64,000 nt of DNA from Demequina sp. NBRC 110053 (GCF_002090095.1 NZ_BBRJ01000002.1:1612817-1676816), one strand, 5' to 3'. Numbered from the stretch's first letter, positions 54,470-62,831 are shown. Numbers and translations: made by a program. The notes: generated from the sequence alone by a model not told the origin.

Positions 54470-55384
54470 TCAGCCGGGCCACTCGAGCGCGCGCCGGCTC
54501 TCGAAGGCCACAGGCGTGCCGTCCACTGGATCCGTGAACGCCAGCCGTCGAGCGATCAGTTGCAGGGGGCGCGAGAAGTCGTCGGCCGGCACGTCGACGA
54601 CGTCGGGATAGAGCGGATCGCCCGCGATCGGCAGCCCGAGGGTCGCCATCTGCACGCGCAGCTGGTGCGTCTTGCCCGTCAGCGGAGTCAGGCGATAGCG
54701 CGCCCACGCTCCGCGCACCTCGAGGACGTCGACGTCGGTCGAGGCGTTCGGCTCCCCGGGCACGATCCGCGCCTGCAGCTCACCGCGGCGCTTCTCGATG
54801 CGGCCGACGAGCGTGCGCGGGAACTCCAGGGTCGGGTCGACCGGCGCGATCGCCTCGTAGGTCTTCGTCGCGCGGCGTCCCTGGAACACTCCTGCGTAGG
54901 CGCCACGGTGCTCGCGCCGGGTCGTGAACAGCAGCACTCCTGCCGTGAGCCGGTCGAGCCGATGCGCGGGTGCCAGCTCGGGCAGGTCGAGCGCCACGCG
55001 CAGCCTGACGAGCGCGGTCTCGCGCGCGTGGGCGCCGCGCGGCGTGGTGGCGAGGAAGGGTGGCTTGTCAACCACGACGTACCGGTCGTGCTGCGCGAGC
55101 ACGTCCACCTCGAACGGCACGGGTGTCTCGGGAGCGAGAGGACGGTGGAACCACACGAACACGTGCGGGCGGTAGGCCTCGTCGCCGCTCCACGGGTGGC
55201 CGCTGCTGTCGACGAACTCGCCTGCGGACAGGCGCCTCTCCACCTCGGCATGCGCGGGCAGCCGCACGACGAGGAAGTCGCGCATCGTGGCCCACGAGAT
55301 CGCGGCGCCGTCCCCGGGGCCAGGCGTGCGAACCCACGCCGCGTCGAGGCCATGGCGCTGGGGGAGCGGCGAGCGCGGTGGCAT
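54470..55384 (-). CDS. RluA family pseudouridine synthase
   Basis: A 304-residue RNA pseudouridine synthase. The catalytic Asp is in HRLDRLTAGVLLFTT; YVVVDKPPFLATTP and GKTHQLRVQMATLGLPIAGDPLYP are canonical. An N-terminal 90 residues (FLVVRLPAHAEVERRLSAGEFVDSSG...) replaces the S4 domain of RluA/D proteins, as in the YqcB-like actinobacterial subgroup. The target RNA is not predictable. The ATG lacks a clear ribosome-binding site. Confidence 0.9.
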   Translation of the reverse strand: MPPRSPLPQRHGLDAAWVRTPGPGDGAAISWATMRDFLVVRLPAHAEVERRLSAGEFVDSSGHPWSGDEAYRPHVFVWFHRPLAPETPVPFEVDVLAQHDRYVVVDKPPFLATTPRGAHARETALVRLRVALDLPELAPAHRLDRLTAGVLLFTTRREHRGAYAGVFQGRRATKTYEAIAPVDPTLEFPRTLVGRIEKRRGELQARIVPGEPNASTDVDVLEVRGAWARYRLTPLTGKTHQLRVQMATLGLPIAGDPLYPDVVDVPADDFSRPLQLIARRLAFTDPVDGTPVAFESRRALEWPG

Positions 55385-55462
55385 CAGATCGACGCGTGGA
55401 AGGCGGAAGTGGGCACGGCAAGCATCGTACGGACTGGCGCTGCACCGACTACCGTGAGCGCC

Positions 55463-56005
55463 ATGAAGCGCGTCTCGGTGGTCGGCTCGTCGGGGTCGGG
55501 CAAGACGACGGTGGCGCGCCAGCTCGCCGAGGCGCTGGGGATTCCTCACACGGAGATGGACGCGCTGCATTGGGGAGCGGACTGGACCCCGACGGACGAC
55601 GAGCTGCTCGCCGAGCGCGTGCGGGCCGTGGCCGCCGCCGACTCGTGGGTGATCGACGGCAACTACCACAGCAAGATCGGCCCCGTGGTGTGGGAGAGGG
55701 CCGATGCGGTGGTGTGGCTCGACGTGCCACGGCACCGGGCGCTGTGGCGGGGCGTGACGCGGACCGTCCGGCGGGCGGCGACCCGCGAGGAGCTGTGGAA
55801 CGGCAACCGCGAGCACTGGAGCGGGCTGGCGTTCTGGCGCGGGGACGAGTCGATCATCTGGTGGGTGTGGACGAGTCACCGCCGCACGCGCCAACGCTAC
55901 GCCGCAGCGATCGACGACCCCCGCTGGGCGCACCTCAAGTTTCACCGCCTGCGCAGCCGGCGCGACGTCGCCCGGTTCCTCGCCGCGGCGCGACCGTCTC
56001 TGTAG
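55463..56005 (+). CDS. Adenylate-kinase-like (topology modulation/FlaR-type) P-loop protein
   Basis: A 180-residue P-loop protein. Walker A VVGSSGSGKTTVARQLAEAL, then MDALHWGADWTP and WVIDGNYHSKIGPVVWERADAVVWLDVPR, the pattern of the DNA topology modulation/FlaR group of small nucleotide kinases. The C-terminal half is rich in Arg and Trp. TACCGT 7 nt before the ATG suggests leaderless transcription. Substrate unknown. Confidence 0.87.
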   Translation: MKRVSVVGSSGSGKTTVARQLAEALGIPHTEMDALHWGADWTPTDDELLAERVRAVAAADSWVIDGNYHSKIGPVVWERADAVVWLDVPRHRALWRGVTRTVRRAATREELWNGNREHWSGLAFWRGDESIIWWVWTSHRRTRQRYAAAIDDPRWAHLKFHRLRSRRDVARFLAAARPSL

Positions 56006-56049
56006 CATGAGCCAGCCGGACGGTCCGGTGACACATGCGAGGGGGCGAC

Positions 56050-56436
56050 ATGGCCGCTGAGGCAGGCTGGTACGACGACGGATCCGGCAAGGAGCGGTGG
56101 TGGGACGGCCAGGCGTGGACCGAGAGCTTTCGCGACAAGCAGCCTGTCGGTGGCGGGATCTCGGGCATGGTGAGCAGGGCGCAGGCCGATGCGGCAGCAG
56201 GGGCTCAACCACGCCCGGGCGCCGCGGGCGCGGCCTACGTGGTGCTGCAGGTGGTGCTCAAGGAGAAGTTCATGGGCTCAGGGTCGAACAACCTCACCGA
56301 GCTCGAGTCCGTCATCAACCGTCAAGCGGCGCTCGGGTATCGCCTCCACACCATCACCACGGCGTCGGGCGGCTCGCAGGGGTTTGGCGGCGGCGACCGG
56401 ATCCAGGCGACGATGGTGTTCGAGCGGCTCACCTGA
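56050..56436 (+). CDS. DUF2510-DUF4177 protein
   Basis: A 128-residue protein: an N-terminal DUF2510 motif (AGWYDDGSGKERWWDGQAWTESF), a short flexible linker, and a DUF4177 domain (YVVLQVVLKEKFMGSGSNNLTELESVINRQAALGYRLHTITTA). Both domains are common in actinobacteria and have no known function. Start ATG 56050 has GAGGGGG 5 nt upstream and is preferred to 56035. Confidence 0.88.
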   Translation: MAAEAGWYDDGSGKERWWDGQAWTESFRDKQPVGGGISGMVSRAQADAAAGAQPRPGAAGAAYVVLQVVLKEKFMGSGSNNLTELESVINRQAALGYRLHTITTASGGSQGFGGGDRIQATMVFERLT

Positions 56437-56448
56437 GCCGCGCCGCTC

Positions 56449-56670
56449 CTAGGCGAGCGATACCAGGCCAGCCACTCCCGCCACGAGCGACGCCGCGGCC
56501 AGCACCAGTGCGGTGACGATCAGCACGACGTGGACGCGGTAGAACCGCGTGCGGGCGCCTGAGTTGTCCGTGGACCGCTCGTCGGCCGCGATGCGCTTCA
56601 TGAACTGCGGCCATACCACTGCGGCGAAGAGGGCGTTCACGAGGAGCACGATGCTGAGGGCGAGGACCAT
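56449..56670 (-). CDS. SCO4848-type small membrane protein
   Basis: A 73-residue protein with two membrane segments (MVLALSIVLLVNALFAAVVWPQFMKRI and FYRVHVVLIVTALVLAAASLVAGVAGL). The VVWPQFMKRI and TRFYRVH signatures match the actinobacterial SCO4848 family. Function unknown. Confidence 0.75.
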   Translation of the reverse strand: MVLALSIVLLVNALFAAVVWPQFMKRIAADERSTDNSGARTRFYRVHVVLIVTALVLAAASLVAGVAGLVSLA

Positions 56671-56770
56671 CCCGTCAGGCTAGTGCGCGGCGTCCGACAC
56701 GCTCACACCTGCCGGTACTCGATCCGGTTGTCGAAGGGGCCGTGGCTGTGGAACCGCTCGGTTCCTGTCG

Positions 56771-57199
56771 TCACGAGTCGCCCACAGCGCGCCTGACCAG
56801 CGCGGTGATCTCCTTCTCCTCGGCCGAGCCGAGCGAGACGAGCGCGAACGACGCCGGCCACATCGCGCCATCGTCCAGCGCCGCGGTGTCCTGGAACCCG
56901 AACGTCGAGTAGCGCGACTCGAACTTGGTTGCCGGCTGGAAGAAGCACAGCACCTTGCCGTCCTTCGCCCACGCCGGCATCCCGTACCACGTGCGGGGCT
57001 CGAGCTGCGGCGCCGCCTCCATCACCAGGGTGTGGAGACGCTCTGCCATGACGCGCTCGTCGTCCGGCATCTCAGCGACCTTGGCCATGAGGTCGGCCAG
57101 CGCATCGGCCCGCTTCTTGCCGCCCCTCTCCGCGCGCAGCTCCTCAGCGCGCTCCTTCATGGCTGCCTTCTCGGCTTCCGACCAACCGCTGCCGCTCAT
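56771..57199 (-). CDS. DUF1801 family protein, second copy
   Basis: A 142-residue protein. The first 60 residues are a charged helix ([36 protein letters not shown]), followed by the DUF1801 core ([46 protein letters not shown]). It shares the WYGMPA core with the protein at 54018 but is longer at both ends. ATG with AGGAG 7 nt upstream. Function unknown. Confidence 0.85.
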   Translation of the reverse strand: MSGSGWSEAEKAAMKERAEELRAERGGKKRADALADLMAKVAEMPDDERVMAERLHTLVMEAAPQLEPRTWYGMPAWAKDGKVLCFFQPATKFESRYSTFGFQDTAALDDGAMWPASFALVSLGSAEEKEITALVRRAVGDS

Positions 57200-57302
57200 G
57201 CGCGCATCTCCTCGCTCGCCTACCGCCACGCTAGCGCGGGCATGGCTTCCGGGCACGTCGCGTTGGTGTGAATACTCTGAAGCCAAGTGAAGGGAGCCCT
57301 GC

Positions 57303-58391
57303 GTGGCCATCGGACGAGGACGATCGCGGCACGGCGAGGTGTCCCAGGCTGCGGCAACGGGCGACGGGGCCGCGTGCCTGGTGCGCGTGGTGGACGACGG
57401 GGACCCTGACTGCGCACCCCTGGGGACGTCGCCGCGCCAAGCGCTCGAGCTCATCGCAGGCGAACCGACGCGCATGGCGTTGCTGCTCTACCCGCGTGCC
57501 ACAGCGGAGGCTGTCCGCGAGATCGCCGACGACTGGGACCTCCACCCGGTGCTGGTCGAGGACCTCGATCACGCGGGTCAGCGGCCCAAGCTCGAACGCT
57601 ATGGCGACGTGCTGTTCCTCGTGGTCCGCTCGGCGCATTACGACGATGAGCGCGAGGACGTGCACTTCGCCGAATTCCACGTGCTCGTGCGCCCCGGCGC
57701 CGTGGCGATCCTGTGCCAGGACGAGCTGTGGTTCGACGGCACGCCGGCATCGGAGCTGGTGGATCCCGACAGCGGGGCGGGGGAGCGCGCCGTCTCGGAC
57801 CTGCTGAGCGATCACCTGCTGCGCCTGGGTCCCGAGGCGGTCGCGTATCGCCTGCTCGACCGCATCGTCGACGGCTATCCGCCGGTGCTGCGTGAGGTGG
57901 GGATCGACAAGAATCAGATCGAGAAGCAGGTCTTCAGTGCGGATCCGGCCGTCGCCGAGCGCATCTACCGCCTCAGCCAGGAGGTCATCGACCTGCAGCA
58001 CGCGGCCGGCTGGCTCGTGCAGATCGTGGCCGACCTGCGCGACGGCTTCGCCAAGCACGAGGTCCCGGAGGAGCTGCAGACCTACCTTCAGGACGTCGCC
58101 GACCACCTCGACCGGGTGAGCGCGCAGGTGGCGGAGTACCGCGAGGCTCTCGCGCAGATCCTGAACGTCAACGCCACGCTGGTCGCTCAGCGTCAGAACG
58201 AGGACATGAAGAAGATCTCGGGGTGGGCGGCGATCCTGTTCGCGCCCACGCTCATCGCCGCGATCTATGGCATGAACTTCGACGCGATGCCCGAGCTTCA
58301 CTGGTCGTTCGGATACCCGCTCGCGGTGTTCACGATGGTCGGGTTCTCCGTGGGGCTGTACCTGGTGTTCAAGGCCAAGAAGTGGATGTGA
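57303..58391 (+). CDS. corA: CorA-type magnesium/cobalt channel
   Basis: A 362-residue divalent-cation channel. A large N-terminal cytoplasmic domain and long helix precede two C-terminal membrane segments. The selectivity signature YGMNF starts at residue 322, after [14 protein letters not shown]; the last helix ends in the basic KAKKWM. GTG start with AGGGAG 6 nt upstream. Confidence 0.95.
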   Translation: MAIGRGRSRHGEVSQAAATGDGAACLVRVVDDGDPDCAPLGTSPRQALELIAGEPTRMALLLYPRATAEAVREIADDWDLHPVLVEDLDHAGQRPKLERYGDVLFLVVRSAHYDDEREDVHFAEFHVLVRPGAVAILCQDELWFDGTPASELVDPDSGAGERAVSDLLSDHLLRLGPEAVAYRLLDRIVDGYPPVLREVGIDKNQIEKQVFSADPAVAERIYRLSQEVIDLQHAAGWLVQIVADLRDGFAKHEVPEELQTYLQDVADHLDRVSAQVAEYREALAQILNVNATLVAQRQNEDMKKISGWAAILFAPTLIAAIYGMNFDAMPELHWSFGYPLAVFTMVGFSVGLYLVFKAKKWM

Positions 58392-58423
58392 CGCTCAGGC
58401 GAGCGGCGCCGATCTGCGGACTC

Positions 58424-58453
58424 TTGAAGCATGGAGCAGGACGCTGGTAGATT
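58424..58453 (+). promoter_or_regulatory. Promoter of the secreted orphan
   Basis: TTGAAG and TAGATT with an 18-nt spacer, 39 nt before the GTG start at 58493. Confidence 0.6.
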
Positions 58454-58492
58454 TCCAGGGACGATGGCGCCGTCTCAACTCAAGGAGCCAAC

Positions 58493-58990
58493 GTGGTCAT
58501 CGTCCCTACCCGCCAGAAGGCGGCAGCACTGATCGTCGCCATCCTGGTCGCACTCTCTCTTGCCACCGCGTCACCTGCTGACGCCGTTCCCAACTACAAG
58601 ACCGCGTCGCTGGGGTCGCGAACCTCATCGACCATCTCGTATGCCGGCACAGACAACTATGGCGACCGGTACGCCATCACTGCGACTGCGAACCTCTCAT
58701 CAAACACTTCCACCAGTGTGCGTGTATCGAGCGTGAAGGTCTGCTACTCGGGCGCCAGGAACTCGTCCATCCATGTGCACCCTTGGATTCGGAACACCAG
58801 CCGCTCGAGCATCTGGGCGGCGTCTGGTTATCGGAGCTTCACCTACACCTCGCAGGCTGTCTGTCAGACCTGGTCGGTGAACAAGACCATCACGAAGCCC
58901 AGCAACTCGAGCCATGACATCTTCCGCCTGACGCTCAACATCAAGAGCGCACAAGGGACGTACGCGCCGATCTTCGCTTGGTATAGGTAG
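58493..58990 (+). CDS. Secreted orphan protein
   Basis: Not recognised. A 165-residue protein with a signal peptide (KAAALIVAILVALSLATASPADA, cleavage likely after ADA) and a mature part rich in Ser, Thr and Tyr that looks like a beta-sandwich (TSSTISYAGTDNYGDRYAITATANLSSNTSTSVRVSS). Two cysteines (KVCYSG and AVCQTW) could form one disulfide. GTG start with AAGGAG 5 nt upstream and its own promoter. Codon use is less GC-biased than neighbours (AAC/TCA/AGT present), hinting at recent acquisition. Confidence 0.8.
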   Translation: MVIVPTRQKAAALIVAILVALSLATASPADAVPNYKTASLGSRTSSTISYAGTDNYGDRYAITATANLSSNTSTSVRVSSVKVCYSGARNSSIHVHPWIRNTSRSSIWAASGYRSFTYTSQAVCQTWSVNKTITKPSNSSHDIFRLTLNIKSAQGTYAPIFAWYR

Positions 58991-59064
58991 CGGACACTCC
59001 GGCGCGCGGTGGGCGACGCGGCCCCGCCTGGGTGCTTCCAGGCGGAGCCGCGTGCGGCCCGGGC

Positions 59065-59283
59065 TCACGAGAGGGCCGCGGGAGATGCGTTCGCCTCAGC
59101 CCTGGCCTGGGCGGCCCGGGCGTGGACGTACGCGCGTCGCAGCAGCACGACGTAGAACGCGCGGACGCGCCGCACGGTGCGCTGCTGCCTCCGGGCACGG
59201 CGTGCCGCGCCCGCGTTGGTGACGAGCTGCCGATGCTCGGCGTGATGGACGGTGAGCATCGACTCGGGATCGATGACATGCAT
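59065..59283 (-). CDS. Small basic hypothetical protein
   Basis: A 72-residue protein: MHVIDPESMLTVHHAEHRQLV, then an Arg-rich stretch (GAARRARRQQRTVRRVRAFYVVLLRRAYVHARAAQARAEA). Family not recognised. The ATG has AAGGA 6 nt upstream. It may be cotranscribed with a possible 20-residue peptide gene upstream (59447-59509). Function unknown. Confidence 0.6.
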   Translation of the reverse strand: MHVIDPESMLTVHHAEHRQLVTNAGAARRARRQQRTVRRVRAFYVVLLRRAYVHARAAQARAEANASPAALS

Positions 59284-59446
59284 GACAGTTCCTTGACAGG
59301 TGGTGCGAAAGAGGAGCCGATGCGCGGGCACGCATGCGATGCGTGGCGTCAGCGGCAGATCGCGCGACAGCGGGGCGCGCGGCGGAGGCGTCAGGCCTGG
59401 GCCAGGACCTCGCAGCTCACAGGGCGCGAGGACTGCGGATCTGGTG

Positions 59447-59509
59447 TCAGGCGCGGCCGATGGGCAGGCGCAGGCCGAGCTTCGCGGCGTCAGTTGCGGC
59501 AAAAATCAT
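59447..59509 (-). CDS. Possible 20-residue peptide
   Basis: ATG to TGA encodes MIFAATDAAKLGLRLPIGRA. Support is a very strong ribosome-binding site (GAGGAGG, 9 nt before ATG) and a promoter (59566-59594) upstream on the same strand. It could be a leader peptide or a small protein; the short length makes it uncertain. Confidence 0.35.
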   Translation of the reverse strand: MIFAATDAAKLGLRLPIGRA

Positions 59510-59565
59510 GGTCGTGCACCTCCTCGATCTCTTCAGCACGTTCGGCGGGTGGCCGAAACGACTCG

Positions 59566-59594
59566 AACGTACGCCGTGCGCCACCATCGGGCAA
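59566..59594 (-). promoter_or_regulatory. Minus-strand promoter
   Basis: TTGCCC and TACGTT with a 17-nt spacer when read on the minus strand, about 57 nt before the 20-residue ORF. Confidence 0.5.
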
Positions 59595-59659
59595 GACCAC
59601 TTTGCCGAACTGTGACAATCGCGGTCGCATGCACGAGCAACGCCGATGCGCCGGCCAGG

Positions 59660-59995
59660 TCAGGAGGAGAGGGCGTCCTCCACGGCGGTCACCCACTCGG
59701 GACGCAGCTGCGCGTACAGGTGGGGGAACAGCTCGGAGCCGCCAGAGGTGTTCTCGAACCTGACCTCGGCGCCGTCGGCCTCGATCAGCGCGGTGTCGAG
59801 CACCAGGACCGCCAGATCCGCCCGGTCGACATCGTCGTAGTGTCGCGCGAGAACGCCCGGGAGCTGATCGCGGGTCGCGCAGTGGACGAAGCCTTCGTCC
59901 GCGACAGTCATGCCGCGACCGGACACCTCGTACGGCCTACCGGCGAGCGCATCATCCCAGATCGATCGGAAGGCGACGTGAAGGATCTCGCTCAC
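59660..59995 (-). CDS. DUF952 family protein
   Basis: A 111-residue protein of DUF952 (glutathione-S-transferase-related annotation is common but unproven). Core ILHVAFRSIWDDALA, GFVHCATRDQLPGVLARHY and DLAVLVLDTALIEADGAEVRFEN are visible. GTG start overlapping the preceding stop codon (GTGA), so it is coupled to the CGNR regulator. Confidence 0.85.
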   Translation of the reverse strand: MSEILHVAFRSIWDDALAGRPYEVSGRGMTVADEGFVHCATRDQLPGVLARHYDDVDRADLAVLVLDTALIEADGAEVRFENTSGGSELFPHLYAQLRPEWVTAVEDALSS

Positions 59996-60528
59996 GACGC
60001 CTCCGCCTGTCGCGCGCGGTAGGCGGCCTGGGCTGCACGGTTGGTGCACGTCACGGAGCAGTACTTGCGCGAGCGGTTGCGCGACAGGTCGAGGACGATG
60101 CCGTCGCAGTCATCCATCTCGCAGCGCCCGAACCGCTGGAACTCGTCCGCGCGGATCACGTCGATCATCGCCATCGCCGTCTCGACCAGGATCCGCTCCG
60201 CGAGCGGACGGTGGTCGCTGGTCGCGTGGATATGCCAGTCGCGGCCGTCATGGCGGACCAGTCGGGGCAGCGCGCGCTCCTCCGCCAGGACCGCGTTGAC
60301 GAGTGGCACGGCGCCATCTCGGCTCGACTTGAAGAGCTCGCGCAGGCGGGTGCGGATGGCTCGGACCGGTTCGAGGTCGCTGCCGGAGGGGCGCGAGCCG
60401 GAGTAGTGGAACTCGTCGAAGAACGTCACGAGCTCCTCCTGAGAGGTGAGCGTGTCCGGCTCGAGCTCGGAGTTGGCGAGAAAGGCAGCCGCCTCGAGCG
60501 CCTCGGCGGTGTCATGGGTGAAGACCAT
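59992..60528 (-). CDS. CGNR zinc-finger/ABATE-domain regulator
   Basis: A 178-residue protein. The C-terminal zinc finger RFGRCEMDDCDGIVLDLSRNRSRKYCSVTCTNRAAQAAYRAR provides four cysteines and matches the CGNR family; the N-terminal helical part is the ABATE (stress-induced transcription regulator) domain. TAAGGT 6 nt before the ATG indicates a leaderless start. It diverges from the EamA exporter and may regulate it. Confidence 0.88.
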   Translation of the reverse strand: MVFTHDTAEALEAAAFLANSELEPDTLTSQEELVTFFDEFHYSGSRPSGSDLEPVRAIRTRLRELFKSSRDGAVPLVNAVLAEERALPRLVRHDGRDWHIHATSDHRPLAERILVETAMAMIDVIRADEFQRFGRCEMDDCDGIVLDLSRNRSRKYCSVTCTNRAAQAAYRARQAEAS

Positions 60529-60529
60529 T

Positions 60530-60558
60530 TTGACACCTTACCAAGCGAGCGGTAGCGT
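60530..60558 (+). promoter_or_regulatory. Strong sigma-70-type promoter of the EamA gene
   Basis: TTGACA and TAGCGT with a 17-nt spacer; the -10 box ends 8 nt before the ATG at 60567, so the message is probably leaderless. It overlaps the CGNR promoter region on the other strand. Confidence 0.7.
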
Positions 60559-60566
60559 CATGACCC

Positions 60567-61604
60567 ATGGCCGTAATGACTCATGACATGTGGCGCTCGA
60601 CGCGCACCGTGCGCATCCGCCGGACCGGCTCCAGCCGCGTCGCCTCCGGTCTGGTGTTCGCGATGGTGTCCGCCGCCTCCTTCGGCATGTCCGGGTCGCT
60701 CGCGCGCGGCCTCCTGGACGCCGGGTGGACCGCCGGCGCCGCGACGCTGGTGCGCGTCGCGATCGCGGCGCTCGTGCTCGTGGTGCCCGGTGCGCTCGCG
60801 CTGCGCGGCCGCTGGCACCTGCTGCGCCGCGGCTGGGCTGTGATCGTGGCCTACGGAGTCTTCGCCGTCGCGGGCGCGCAACTGTGCTACTTCATCGCCG
60901 TCGGATACCTCGACGTGTCGGTGGCGCTGCTCATCGAGTACACCGCGCCGGTGGCCGTGGTGCTGTGGATGTGGATGCGTCACGGGAACCGGCCCACGCG
61001 GCTCACGGTCGCGGGCGCGCTGATCGCCGCGGCGGGGCTGGTGCTGCTGCTCGACGTGCTCGGCGGTGGCGCGAGCGTCAACCTCGTGGGCGTCGCGTGG
61101 GCGCTCGCGGCCATGGTGGGCGCGTCCGTCTACTTCGTCATCGGTGGCGACGAGTCCAACGGTCTGCCAGGCATGACGCTCGCCGCAGGCGGCCTGCTGG
61201 TCGCTCTCGTCGTGCTGGCCGCCGCAGCGCTCGCGGGGGTGCTGCCCATCGCATGGAGCACCGACACCGTGCAGTTCGTGCCGTTCGCCGCGCCCTGGTG
61301 GGCTGTCGCCCTCGTGCTGGGCATCGTGACCGCCGCGACCGCCTACGTCACCGGAATCGCCGCGACCCGAAGGCTGGGCGCGCGTCTGGGCTCGTTCGTC
61401 GCGCTCACCGAGGTGATGATGGCGACGCTCTTCGCGTGGCTGCTGCTCGGCCAGGTGCCGGTCGCGATCCAGGTGGCGGGCGCTCTGCTCGTCGTCGCAG
61501 GCGTCGTGGTGGTCAAGCTGGGCGAGCGCCCGGCGGAGACCGTCATCGACTCGATCGAGCAGCCCCCCGCGACCACCGACTCGCCGGCGCCGATCCCCGT
61601 GTGA
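60567..61604 (+). CDS. EamA/DMT family transporter
   Basis: A 345-residue drug/metabolite-type exporter with ten hydrophobic segments in two EamA repeats (first: GLVFAMVSAASFGMSGSLARGLL; second: LVGVAWALAAMVGASVYFVIGG). LIEYTAPVAVVLWMW and the final LFAWLLLGQVPVAIQVAGALLVVAGVVVV are characteristic. The substrate is unknown. Confidence 0.9.
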   Translation: MAVMTHDMWRSTRTVRIRRTGSSRVASGLVFAMVSAASFGMSGSLARGLLDAGWTAGAATLVRVAIAALVLVVPGALALRGRWHLLRRGWAVIVAYGVFAVAGAQLCYFIAVGYLDVSVALLIEYTAPVAVVLWMWMRHGNRPTRLTVAGALIAAAGLVLLLDVLGGGASVNLVGVAWALAAMVGASVYFVIGGDESNGLPGMTLAAGGLLVALVVLAAAALAGVLPIAWSTDTVQFVPFAAPWWAVALVLGIVTAATAYVTGIAATRRLGARLGSFVALTEVMMATLFAWLLLGQVPVAIQVAGALLVVAGVVVVKLGERPAETVIDSIEQPPATTDSPAPIPV

Positions 61605-61824
61605 GCCAAGCGCGCCGCGTCGCCGACGCCGCGGCGCGTCCACCCGTGCGGCCGGGCCGATGCCACCCCCTCCTTGCGCATCGGCCCGCGCCGCATCGCC
61701 ACCCAGCCGGCGCATCGGCCGTGGGTCGCAACCCTCTGGTGAGCGGCGCAATTCGGCAGCGCCGATGCGCGCTCACGCGTCGTCGGCACCCTTGCCTTCC
61801 AAGCGTCACGAGCGCAGGCACGAC
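61605..61824. other. Intergenic region rich in GCCGATGCG motifs
   Basis: No gene is supported. Three CCGATGCG-type 8-mers (near 61678, 61712 and 61761) plus related partial copies occur, several in inverted pairs. They may act as the EamA terminator. Confidence 0.5.
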
Positions 61825-61858
61825 GAAGGGCCCGGCGCCGCGAGGCACCGGGCCCTTC
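61825..61858. terminator. Terminator of the SRPBCC gene
   Basis: A perfect 11-bp GC-rich stem (61825-61835 with 61848-61858) and 12-nt loop, 17 nt beyond the SRPBCC stop codon on the minus strand. Confidence 0.7.
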
Positions 61859-61875
61859 GAGGTTCTGGGGACAGA

Positions 61876-62379
61876 TCAGATCGAGGGATCGAGCCCCGTG
61901 GCATCCTGCGTGGGGTCGGTGGATGCACCGCCGCGGATCTCGCCGCGCCATCCCCCTTCCTCGGTGCCGCGCTCCTCGATGAACTTCTTGAAGCGCTCCA
62001 GGTCGCCGCGGACCAGGCCGTCGTCGATCTGCAGCGCGGCGCCCGCCTTCTCGGCGAAGCCGGAGGGATCCCAGTCGAGGGTGAGCGAGACGCGGGTGGT
62101 CTCGGGACCGACCGGCTCGAAGGCGACGGTGCCGCCCTGGTCGAGCTCGCCCACGCTGTGCCACGTGACGTGGTCGTCCGGCACCTGGTCGGTGATCTGC
62201 GCATCGAACTCGCGAGTGACGCCGCCGATGCTGGTCACCCAATGGGTGCGCGCGTCGTCGAGCTGAGTGACGGACTCGACGCCCGACATGAAGTGCGGGA
62301 AGGACTCGAGCTGAGTCCACTGGTTGTACGCCGTGCTGAGCGGGACATCGACGTCGATCGTGCTCTGTGCAGTGGTCAT
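61876..62379 (-). CDS. SRPBCC (polyketide cyclase/START-like) family protein
   Basis: A 167-residue protein with the cyclase/dehydrase pattern: STIDVDVPLSTAYNQWTQLESFPHFMSGVESVTQLDDARTHWVTSIGG, then EFDAQITDQVPDDHVTWHSV and LERFKKFIEERGTEEGGWRGEI. These proteins bind hydrophobic ligands; the cellular role is unknown. The ATG at 62379 has AGGAGG 5 nt upstream. Confidence 0.87.
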   Translation of the reverse strand: MTTAQSTIDVDVPLSTAYNQWTQLESFPHFMSGVESVTQLDDARTHWVTSIGGVTREFDAQITDQVPDDHVTWHSVGELDQGGTVAFEPVGPETTRVSLTLDWDPSGFAEKAGAALQIDDGLVRGDLERFKKFIEERGTEEGGWRGEIRGGASTDPTQDATGLDPSI

Positions 62380-62831
62380 CATGTCCTCCTTGGTCGGTGG
62401 CGGTGCCCGGGAGCGGTATGCCCCCGTCGTCCGTGGCAACGCGACTGCGTGCGCTTGTCATCCCCGTGGACGCCCTCAGCCGGTCCGGTCCGCACGACTG
62501 AGAACTCTGATGGCGTGTACCAGGGCATTCCCCGCAGGCGTTCGCGCCGCGTGAACGCCCCTGCAGCGCAACCGGGCCGCATCTCGTACCCGGCCGACGC
62601 GGTGTCCTTGCTGATCGGCGCCTCGCCGCTCGGCGCGGTCGACGTGGGCGCGGGCCCACTACCGGGGACCGGCCGGGCAGGGAGTCCTTGACCCCGCGGG
62701 CGAGCGTATGAGGTTCGCCACGCCGGCAATGCAGGCTGTTCCCATCCCTGCGGGCGTCCCGTAGGGTGCTCTCTTGGCAGGCTCCGGCTCAAGCGGAGCA
62801 ACGATGGCACATCACGGCTGAGGGGTCGATT
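62380..62831. other. 452-bp gap without recognised genes
   Basis: No frame has a good start, ribosome-binding site and codon bias. A short hairpin GCTCCG/CGGAGC lies near 62784-62803 in the leader of the surface protein. No riboswitch consensus was recognised. Confidence 0.4.

Noticed and set aside
59490-59696. 68-codon minus-strand frame
   Set aside because: It contains the predicted promoter and ribosome-binding site of the 20-residue frame and lacks its own start signals.
62700-62831. c-di-GMP or c-di-AMP riboswitch before the surface protein
   Set aside because: A short GCTCCG/CGGAGC hairpin is present but the conserved joining sequences are absent.
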